A program made the position numbers and the translations under genes. A stretch of DNA of 11,660 nt from Synergistaceae bacterium (lineage in GTDB: Bacteria; Synergistota; Synergistia; Synergistales; Synergistaceae), in contig JAISLO010000145.1 of NCBI GenBank assembly GCA_031290815.1, positions 1 through 11,660 on the forward strand, given 5' to 3'. The notes under the pieces are model-generated. The model did not search any database. It was given only the letters and a program-made list of their open reading frames with translations, and was not told the origin of the DNA. The number at the start of each line of letters is the position of its first letter. The first letter of the stretch is position 1. This document shows positions 6,014 through 11,660 of this stretch, piece by piece.

Positions 6014-6394
6014 GTGAGTGGTCTGAGAGTGCCTGTGCTGATAGGTCAGATAACGCGATTTATAATCAACATTCTTGGCCTTGAGATAAGCCCTTCCGCA
6101 GTGCTCTGGGGAGACAGCAACAGGGCGCATGTGAAAGCGAACCACCCGGCCACTTGCCAAAAATATGGCGAGGATCTTGAATCGGTGATAAGAAGCGTCA
6201 TTGAAAATCCTCACTATGTGGGGTTTCGTCACGGCGCTATTGAGTATGTCAAAACAATGCCTGATGGGGAAATACTCAAGGCGGCCGTCAGAGCCAGCAA
6301 GAAAAACGTCTATTTCGTTCGGACTGTGTACCCGCTCCGGCAGGAAGAACTGGACAGGTTTTTGGCGATGAAAACCATTAAAAAAGTCGGTTGA
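6014..6394 (+). CDS. PBECR3-type nuclease-like domain protein (Barnase-EndoU-ColicinE5/D-RelE superfamily)
   Basis: This 126-residue protein starts at a GTG (6014); GTGs at 6029 or 6035, behind AGGTGAG, are possible alternatives. The pattern LGLEISPSAVLWGDSNRAHV (21-40), NHPATCQKYGEDL (43-55), NPHYVG (65-70), GAIEYVKT (74-81), KAAVRAS (89-95) and VYFVRTVYPL (99-108) matches what I know of the PBECR3 family in phages and conjugative elements. H39, H44, R93 and the Y-F-V-R segment are candidates for its active site. Relatives are metal-independent RNase-fold proteins, proposed as effectors delivered or expressed by phages and plasmids; some may be inactive. It sits alone between the traB-like gene and a probable small-RNA cassette whose -35 overlaps its stop codon. 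No antitoxin gene is recognisable beside it. The name rests on remembered family motifs, not a search. Confidence 0.7.
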   Translation: MSGLRVPVLIGQITRFIINILGLEISPSAVLWGDSNRAHVKANHPATCQKYGEDLESVIRSVIENPHYVGFRHGAIEYVKTMPDGEILKAAVRASKKNVYFVRTVYPLRQEELDRFLAMKTIKKVG

Positions 6395-6419
6395 CAAAGC
6401 ATGTCAGGTAAGACAGAAT
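6391..6419 (+). promoter_or_regulatory. Promoter for a small RNA, with an operator-like palindrome over the -35
   Basis: A consensus -35, TTGACA (6391-6396), is followed after 17 bases by CAGAAT (6414-6419), a 4-of-6 match to the -10. Transcription would begin near 6426, just where the foldable RNA starts. The -35 overlaps the upstream TGA stop codon. TGACA (6392-6396) and TGTCA (6402-6406) form a perfect 5-bp dyad with a 5-nt spacer, which could be a repressor site. Confidence 0.6.
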
Positions 6420-6425
6420 ATAAAA

Positions 6426-6552
6426 CGATGGAACCTTGAGGACGGAACGGGCAGCCGTCGCCCCCTTACGGGTAGGAGATGCGGGAATGCCGCCCCGCCG
6501 GGTTCCTCTACATAAAAGAGACGGCGGCAACGGGTTGCTGTTGCCGCCTTTT
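6426..6552 (+). ncRNA. Structured small RNA candidate, possibly c4/isrK-like antisense RNA
   Basis: The interval between the promoter and the terminator folds compactly. GGAACC (6430-6435) pairs with GGTTCC (6501-6506) and closes a junction with three hairpins: GACGG/CCGTC (6441-6445/6455-6459, loop AACGGGCAG), CCC-TTAC-GGG (6463-6472) and GCGGG/CCCGC (6481-6485/6494-6498). A terminator follows at 6523. The strand has no credible coding frame here. From memory, the CCGTCGCCCCCTTACGGGT run followed by a second GC hairpin and GGGTT resembles the c4 (P1/P7) and isrK RNAs, antisense regulators of phage antirepressors. An antirepressor gene lies 2.5 kb upstream. I found no extended complementarity to that gene's leader, so its target, and the family name, remain inference. 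Confidence 0.55.
6523..6552 (+). terminator. Intrinsic terminator at the convergence of the two gene series
   Basis: GGCGGCAAC (6523-6531) and GTTGCCGCC (6540-6548) form a perfect 9-bp stem with an 8-nt loop, followed by TTTTGTT. It ends the + strand small RNA and any read-through from the left series. Read from the other strand, the same stem is followed by GTCTCTTTTA, so it may also stop the right series, which ends at 6559. Confidence 0.85.
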
Positions 6553-6558
6553 GTTCCG

Positions 6559-8574
6559 TCAGTTTGCCTCGGATTCTTCCCCTATCAGATTATCGCTCTC
6601 TTTCGGAGCCGGAATCTTCGAGCGCTTGTCCATCTTAGCGTCCTTGAAATAGAGCGTCTGGTGTCCGTAGATGCAGGGGAAGCCAGAGGGGAATATCAGC
6701 ATGTCCCCGGCGTCGATCACGTCGCCGTTCTCGTCCTTCCTCAAGCCCGGAAGCCTCCTGCACTCGTCCGGCGTCATCAGGGGGCGCTGAACCTCCTGCA
6801 ACGATGTCTGTCTGGATTTTCCTCCGAAGAGCTTGCCGTCCTGTGACGTTTCCGAATAGTTTGTCTTTATGATCGTCATCTGCCCGGTTGATTTGCTGAG
6901 ATATTCCTCGGTCTCCATGTCGTTCGGCGCGAACGCTATCTGGATGTGGCACCCTGTCCGGATCGCTTCCTCCTTCCCATACGCTTTGAAGAGCTGGGGC
7001 AGCCCCTGGGCGATGATAAAAGATTTAATGCCATAGCCCCCAATGAACCCCAGCGCCCGCTCGAAGAGATCGAGCCTCCCGAGGGAGGGGAACTCGTCCA
7101 GCAGCAGGAGCAGTCTGTGCTTGTATCCCTCAACGCTTCTCCCGTCCGCGAAGTCCATGTGACTTGCGAGGCTGAAAATGATCTGCGTTATTATCAGCCT
7201 CGTCAGAGGCGTAAGCCTCAACTGGTCTGTCGGGCTGACCACAAGATACAGCGAGACCGGCGAATCGCAGTGCATGAGCTGTTTTATCCTGAAACTGCTT
7301 CTGCTCGTGTTCCTCGACACAACCGGGTCGCGGAACAGGGCGAGATTGGAGACTACGGTCGAGAGTACGCTTCCCGCCTCCTTCTCCGGCTTGTTCAGGA
7401 GCGTCTGAGCTTCCTCCGCTACTATGGGATGGGTTATCGGCGCCGTCGATTCCTCGCCGTCTATTATTTCCTCCTTCATTCCCAGATGCGGGTAGTCCTG
7501 CCACCCCTGCACCGTGTCCTGCCATTTCTCGCCGGGCACGGAAAGCTCCGAGAGCACATCGGATATGCCGGGACAGCCCCTGCCCTCCAGCTTGAATCTG
7601 TATATCAGGTGGGTTATCGCTCCCAGCATGAAGCTGGACGCCGTGCGCGACCAATGATCCTCCAAGCCCTTGCCCTGCGGGTCTATGATGATGGCTACAA
7701 CTTGCTGGATAGCCGCCGTCTCCCCGCTTATTCCGGAGGGAACCATCTCGAACGGCGTCTTTTCGATGTTCTTGGGGTCTGGGATAAACCCTTCCGGGAA
7801 CTCATAGTCTAACGGCACTTCCTCAAGCGGATTAAACGTCGCGGACGTGCCTTTTTCAAGCGCGAAAGGATCTGTGAAGTCCAATTTCAGGATTTTATGT
7901 CCCATGCTCTTGCGATATCCCGCCGAAAGCGCATGGTTTTCTCCCTTGATATCGAACACGAACGCGCTCTGATTCCAGCCGTCCAGCAATGTCGGAAGCA
8001 CGAGCGAGACGCCCTTTCCGCTTCTCGTCGGCGCGTAGCAAAGCAAATGTTCCTTGCCGTTATGTTTCATCATCTTGACGCGCTTATGCCGCCCGGCGCA
8101 TACGCCTCCGACGACGACGCCCTCCGGGAACGGCTCGCCTTTTGCGTCGAGAAGCCCGGCCTCCCGTATCTCCTTCAATGTGGCCCAATGCGCCGTGCCG
8201 TGAAGGGATTCGAGGGATTTCGCCCTCGATCTGAACAGAACCGTCCGAGTTATGAACGCTGATGTCAGAAGCCCAGCCGCGAAGACGAACGCGCTCATGG
8301 CGGCTATGTCCGAGCGTGTCTTCTCGTATGTCCTCATAAGCTCGAAGATCCAGTACGCCGCCCTGTAGAACGGGTAAACCGGATATCCAAGCAGATGTAT
8401 TCTCCAACCCAGAGCCGGATGGTGAGCATAGCAGTGGGCTATGAACTGAGCCGTGACCTGCAATGTCAAAACAATGCAGCAGCAAAAGACGATGAACGCC
8501 TTTGCCCTGTAATCCATGCCGCTTTCCTTGCCCTGAAAGGAATAATCCCCAGTCCTTACTTCGTTTCTCGCCAT
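6559..8574 (-). CDS. virD4: VirD4/TraG-family type IV secretion coupling protein
   Basis: This complete 671-residue ATPase of the inner membrane links the DNA-relaxase complex to the type IV secretion channel and drives DNA export. Two N-terminal membrane segments (about 25-47 and 92-113) are followed by the family motif LHGTAHWAT (124-132), Walker A APTRSGKGVS (181-190), the FVFDIKGEN segment (205-213) and Walker B LLLLLDEFPSLGR (488-500, with D493 and E494). The IIAQGLPQL stretch (520-528) and the C-terminal TraG-D-like part are also present, and the length is normal for the family. The ATG overlaps the previous gene's TAA (TAATG), with GGAG about a dozen bases upstream, so translation is probably coupled. 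A second in-frame ATG at residue 20 is possible. It is the last gene of the right series and shows that the element is, or derives from, a conjugative one. Confidence 0.95.
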   Translation of the reverse strand: MARNEVRTGDYSFQGKESGMDYRAKAFIVFCCCIVLTLQVTAQFIAHCYAHHPALGWRIHLLGYPVYPFYRAAYWIFELMRTYEKTRSDIAAMSAFVFAAGLLTSAFITRTVLFRSRAKSLESLHGTAHWATLKEIREAGLLDAKGEPFPEGVVVGGVCAGRHKRVKMMKHNGKEHLLCYAPTRSGKGVSLVLPTLLDGWNQSAFVFDIKGENHALSAGYRKSMGHKILKLDFTDPFALEKGTSATFNPLEEVPLDYEFPEGFIPDPKNIEKTPFEMVPSGISGETAAIQQVVAIIIDPQGKGLEDHWSRTASSFMLGAITHLIYRFKLEGRGCPGISDVLSELSVPGEKWQDTVQGWQDYPHLGMKEEIIDGEESTAPITHPIVAEEAQTLLNKPEKEAGSVLSTVVSNLALFRDPVVSRNTSRSSFRIKQLMHCDSPVSLYLVVSPTDQLRLTPLTRLIITQIIFSLASHMDFADGRSVEGYKHRLLLLLDEFPSLGRLDLFERALGFIGGYGIKSFIIAQGLPQLFKAYGKEEAIRTGCHIQIAFAPNDMETEEYLSKSTGQMTIIKTNYSETSQDGKLFGGKSRQTSLQEVQRPLMTPDECRRLPGLRKDENGDVIDAGDMLIFPSGFPCIYGHQTLYFKDAKMDKRSKIPAPKESDNLIGEESEAN

Positions 8575-9623
8575 TACAGCACACGCTCCTCTCCCATGCC
8601 CTTCTGAGCCTCTTTCTCCCTGGCAATCTCAGCCTGTGTCTTGACCGTCGTTTTTCCATCTTTGTCCTTCGTGATGGAAAGTTCCGCGCCGACGGAAATA
8701 TTCGATTCCGCGGCGATGTCCTTTATCTTATGCAATACCGCCTGATTACCAGATATCCGCTGGATCGCGATGGTATCCGGATGGCTTTTCGTCCCGCCGC
8801 TCACGCCGATGATTTTCCCGCTGTACGTCCTGCCGGGCTGGGCGTTGGTCACTATGGCCCCCTGCCCCAGCTTATCCTTCGCTATGGCGACGGCCTTCGC
8901 GCTTGCGCCTTTCGACGCGGACGCCTCCTTCCGGGAAGCAGAGTCCCGCAAATCCTTTACCTCGGCGTTCGCCTTGTCGATTGAGGACATGACGGCCTCC
9001 TGAACTGCGTCAAGGTCGGCGTTCGGGAGGTTAGAGTCAAGGCCGCGCGGGATGGCGGCCGCGCCGGATAGGATTTCGGAGGCCCTCTGCGCTTCGGATT
9101 TTTCTTTCTGCGATTCCAGATACAGATCGCCGGAGGTATTTTCCCCTCTGGGCTGTTCCGCTTCCATTGAGGACGTTTTCCTGTTTTGCGTTTCGACGCT
9201 CTGCCCGTTACCAACCTCGATATTTGGCTGAAAGAGCCTGATATTCTTGTTGACGTAATCCCTTGAGACGTATTCGATGATCCCGCAAAGCTCGCCCATC
9301 GCCTTCATGTCCTCAAGAGACGTTCCCAGGGTTTTAAGCGTAGCGGCCTTCAATTTTCCGTTCTTGCCGCTCTCGTTGTAAACGCCGTCGATGTAGCAAT
9401 CTACGTATATTCCCTCGGAACCCCCGAAGTTCGGTATCGCGATAACGTCAAAATCGCAGTCGGTCAGTTTCTCGACATGGTTGGATTCGGGGTTCATGTA
9501 ATCCAGAATCCCTTTCGCTCTTTCGAAATCCGGCATACCCTCGATGATTTTGAAAACCTCCCGCATGAAGGTCTCGTTTGTGTGATGCTGGAATTTCCCT
9601 CGTTCTTTCGTATCGTTAAACAT
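8574..9623 (-). CDS. Protein of unknown function with a KfrB-like C-terminal domain
   Basis: I chose the ATG at 9623 because AAAGGAG (9638-9632) lies 8 nt upstream; an ATG at 9629 is only 2 nt from it. The product has 349 residues. Residues about 10-135 form a globular domain (DCDFDVIAIPNFGGSEGIYVDCYIDG, 56-80) that I do not recognise by name. Residues about 140-250 are a charged, low-complexity, probably helical linker. Residues about 252-320 (LGQGAIVTNAQPGRTYSGKI, TIAIQRISGNQAVLH, VGAELSITKD) resemble the KfrB domain of conjugative-plasmid proteins and closely resemble the C-terminus of the upstream neighbour. No signal peptide or membrane segment is evident. It is sandwiched 21 nt after the large helicase gene and directly before virD4, which suggests a role in DNA processing during transfer. 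Confidence 0.7.
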   Translation of the reverse strand: MFNDTKERGKFQHHTNETFMREVFKIIEGMPDFERAKGILDYMNPESNHVEKLTDCDFDVIAIPNFGGSEGIYVDCYIDGVYNESGKNGKLKAATLKTLGTSLEDMKAMGELCGIIEYVSRDYVNKNIRLFQPNIEVGNGQSVETQNRKTSSMEAEQPRGENTSGDLYLESQKEKSEAQRASEILSGAAAIPRGLDSNLPNADLDAVQEAVMSSIDKANAEVKDLRDSASRKEASASKGASAKAVAIAKDKLGQGAIVTNAQPGRTYSGKIIGVSGGTKSHPDTIAIQRISGNQAVLHKIKDIAAESNISVGAELSITKDKDGKTTVKTQAEIAREKEAQKGMGEERVL

Positions 9624-9631
9624 TTGCATGT

Positions 9632-9638
9632 CTCCTTT
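9632..9638 (-). promoter_or_regulatory. Ribosome binding site selecting the start of the 349-residue protein
   Basis: On the - strand AAAGGAG lies in the 21-nt gap after the helicase stop codon, 8 nt before the ATG at 9623 and only 2 nt before the ATG at 9629. A TTG at 9641 is upstream of the site and is excluded. Confidence 0.6.
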
Positions 9639-9644
9639 CAAGTC

Positions 9645-11660
9645 TCAATGACTGACAGCGGTGTCCCGCTCCATGCGGCTCTCTTTCGGCGCCGCGCTGC
9701 ATTTGCCGTCCTTGCCGTATGCGATGACGAGGTTTTCCCTCCCGTGCGCCTCGATCATTTCCAGTATCCCAGGCGCTTTGCTCAGGCTGTGAACGACGCC
9801 CTGCCCCCTTGATATCTTCTGCACGGCGTACTTTTCGCCGGCTTCGAGAATGTCGCCGGAGTAGGAACGGCCCTTTTGCGCGTCGGTTACTATGGAGTTT
9901 TCGCCGAGTTTCAGCTTGGCGAGATCGATAAGGCTATTTCTCTCGTCCTCGATATTCCTTGCTTCCCTCGCGGCGACGGCCTCCGGGGACGGCGGCGCCT
10001 CGCCTTCGATGCCGGCTTCCCCGCCGAGATTCAACGCGATGTCGATTTCGCGCAGGCGCGCGAGTTTTTCCTCCAGCTCCGCTTCCTTTGGAAACGGTTT
10101 GCCGACTTCCTCCTCAGCGTTCCTGATCTGTTTATGGATGTTTTCGAGCCTCTCATTCTGCTCCGAGATGAGGTCTGTGATCCTGTCGAGGGCGTTGTTG
10201 ATGCGGACGATGTTCCCGGAGGGGCTGTCGCCCAGGCCGGCATTGTGGCTCATCTCCCCCTTGAGGGTTATTTCCGGCATCCTGTTAAAATCGGAGAGCT
10301 TGACGCTCATCTCGAATCCCCTGTAGCTGCCGAGATTCATGGGGGCAAACGACGTGACGCCGGAACATATCTTATGCAGGGCTTCGGCCGCCTCGTCGCG
10401 TTTGGCGTAATGCGAACCCATTATCTCCATGCCCGGAAACTCCTCCAGCCCTTTGGTTCTGGCGCTTGTTGCCTCGTCGAGTTTCAGACCCCGCAGACGT
10501 TCCTCGGCGTATTTGACGGACGCCGGGTATTGTTTCCTCAGCTTGTCCTGCAAGGCGTAGACGTTGCTCTGGTGGCTGGATTTCGCCATTCTGAGCTTGC
10601 CGGTCTCCACTTCGAGCGTCATCTTCTCCTTTATCAGCGGATTGCCCGCGCAGAGCGCCTTGACCTCGGCATAGCTCAAAACCGATTCGTCCATGTCCTC
10701 GCAGCTCCGCGCCGGGCTCTTCGATGTCATTATCTGGGCTATGAATTTCTGCTTGTTTTCGACTGTCTGCCAGAGGTAGCTGTCGAACGTACCCTCGCAA
10801 AGATATCTGTAGACGTGAACCTTCTCGTTCTCATTTCCCTGCCGGATTATTCTGCCGGCGCGCTGCTCCAGGTCGGCTGGCCTCCACGGGCAGTCCAGGT
10901 CGTGGAGCGCGATCAATTTGTCCTGCACGTTCGTCCCCGAGCCCATCTTTTGGGTGCTTCCCATGAGGATGCGGACGCTCCCGCTTCTGACCTTGGCGAA
11001 AAGCTCCTTTTTCTTTTTCTCCGTATCAGCGTCGTGGATATAGGCTATCTCTCTTTCCGGCACCCCTTTCTGGATCAGCTTCGCCTTTATGTCGTCGTAG
11101 ACGTTGAACTTGTCCTTTCCCGGCGTCGAAAAATCGCTGAAGACGAGCTGGGTCAGTTTGTTTTCTTTCGTCTCGTCCCAGATTTTATATATGTTCTCCA
11201 TGCAGGCGTTGACCTTGCTCCCAGGCTCGTCGGGATACGCCGGGTTCATCAGCCTCTGGTCGAGCCCTATCTTCCTCCCGTCCGTAGTTATCTTGAGCAT
11301 GTTGTCCTCATAGGGCTCAACCTCGCGATTGCTCACCTTGGCCGCCCGCTCGGAGAGTTCCTGGACGAGCGACTTCTGCGTCTCGGTGGGCTTGACTGCG
11401 ATGTTGTGAAACTCGGCTTCCGGGCGCGGGAGATTGAGCGTGTCGGCTGTCTTTATGTCCGCGACATCCTTGAAGACGGACATCAGTTCCGGCAGGTTGT
11501 AGAACTTGGCGAACCGAGTGCGAGCGCGATAACCTGAGCCTTCGGGGCTGAGTTCCACGGAGGTTGTGGTCTCGCCGAATGTCGAGGCCCATGCGTCAAA
11601 GTGTTCGAGTCCCATCTCCTTCAGCCTGTCGTACTGGAGATACCGCATGGTCGAATATAA
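9645..11660 (-). CDS. Large SNF2-type helicase/DNA methylase ('polyvalent') protein, C-terminal part
   Basis: The frame stays open to the window edge (four codons beyond the ATG at 11648), so this is the C-terminal 671 residues of a larger protein, and that ATG is internal. Numbered from it, residues 12-76 (GLEHFDAWASTFGETTTSVEL, GYRARTRFAKFYNLPELMSVFKDVADI) and 165-310 form the second RecA-like helicase domain, with FAKVRSGSVRILMGSTQKMGSGTNVQD (217-243) and the motif VI region ADLEQRAGRIIRQGN (258-272). Coiled-coil regions follow (about 345-395 and 488-535). Residues 580-648 form a KfrB-like domain. Homologues on conjugative elements are usually well over 1,500 residues, with N-6 adenine methylase and helicase domains upstream of this part, and are thought to enter recipient cells and protect or process the DNA. 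No frameshift is seen. Confidence 0.88.
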   Translation of the reverse strand, partial: LYSTMRYLQYDRLKEMGLEHFDAWASTFGETTTSVELSPEGSGYRARTRFAKFYNLPELMSVFKDVADIKTADTLNLPRPEAEFHNIAVKPTETQKSLVQELSERAAKVSNREVEPYEDNMLKITTDGRKIGLDQRLMNPAYPDEPGSKVNACMENIYKIWDETKENKLTQLVFSDFSTPGKDKFNVYDDIKAKLIQKGVPEREIAYIHDADTEKKKKELFAKVRSGSVRILMGSTQKMGSGTNVQDKLIALHDLDCPWRPADLEQRAGRIIRQGNENEKVHVYRYLCEGTFDSYLWQTVENKQKFIAQIMTSKSPARSCEDMDESVLSYAEVKALCAGNPLIKEKMTLEVETGKLRMAKSSHQSNVYALQDKLRKQYPASVKYAEERLRGLKLDEATSARTKGLEEFPGMEIMGSHYAKRDEAAEALHKICSGVTSFAPMNLGSYRGFEMSVKLSDFNRMPEITLKGEMSHNAGLGDSPSGNIVRINNALDRITDLISEQNERLENIHKQIRNAEEEVGKPFPKEAELEEKLARLREIDIALNLGGEAGIEGEAPPSPEAVAAREARNIEDERNSLIDLAKLKLGENSIVTDAQKGRSYSGDILEAGEKYAVQKISRGQGVVHSLSKAPGILEMIEAHGRENLVIAYGKDGKCSAAPKESRMERDTAVSH

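Noticed and set aside
6008..6397. A - strand open frame almost coextensive with the PBECR3-like gene
   Set aside because: The + strand product carries the family motifs (GDSNRAH, IEYVKT, YFVRT), and the - strand product resembles nothing known to me. It would also end at the traB-like side without a partner.
6436..6846. A 136-codon + strand frame running from the small RNA into virD4
   Set aside because: It crosses the strong terminator at 6523-6552 and enters the antisense strand of virD4, so it cannot be a sensible gene.
6946..7812. A 288-codon open frame on the + strand opposite virD4
   Set aside because: It lies wholly within the well-supported coupling-protein gene, with no ribosome binding site or family motif.
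9876..11537. A 553-codon open frame on the + strand opposite the helicase/methylase gene
   Set aside because: It is antisense to a gene with clear helicase motifs. Its translation has no recognisable domain and is typical of the mirror frame in GC-rich genes.
1..11660. tRNA, rRNA, CRISPR arrays, insertion sequences or attachment sites
   Set aside because: No cloverleaf, ribosomal signature, regularly spaced repeats with unique spacers, transposase or integrase was seen.

Overview
The window looks like part of an integrative/conjugative element or phage-plasmid from an anaerobic bacterium of moderate GC content. Good GGAGG-type ribosome binding sites, many AGG and ATA codons, and a mix of phage and conjugation genes would fit Synergistota or a related gut lineage. 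No taxonomic marker is present, so the host is a weak inference.

The left half (1-6394) is one closely packed + strand gene series. It starts with the C-terminal end of a DNA cytosine methyltransferase whose last motif lies in another frame (1-587). A PP-loop PAPS-reductase-family protein follows (595-1557), then a small winged-helix protein (1576-1869) and a phage-type replication initiator (1875-3056). Next come a DnaC/IstB-like helicase loader (3010-3849), a Rha/KilAC phage antirepressor (3892-4683), a TraB-like membrane nitrilase-fold protein (4731-5903) and a small PBECR3-type nuclease-like protein (6014-6394). The initiator gene carries a cluster of six GTCCG/CGGAC half-sites followed by an AT-rich stretch. 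This is the layout of a lambda-type origin inside the initiator gene.

Between the two halves (6391-6552) lies a compact cassette: a consensus -35 under a palindrome, a GC-rich foldable transcript and a textbook intrinsic terminator. I read this as a free-standing small RNA of about 125 nt. From memory it resembles the c4/isrK antisense RNAs of prophages, which control antirepressors.

The right half (6559-11660) is a - strand series that converges on that terminator. It holds the C-terminal part of a very large SNF2-type helicase/methylase ('polyvalent') protein (runs off the window), a 349-residue protein of unknown function, and a complete VirD4/TraG coupling protein. The first two share a homologous KfrB-like C-terminal domain.

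Taken together, the left half supplies DNA modification, phage-style replication and lytic/transfer switching, and the right half supplies DNA delivery through a type IV secretion channel. The pairing of an antirepressor and replication module with a coupling protein, and a candidate regulatory RNA at the convergence point, are the most interesting aspects.
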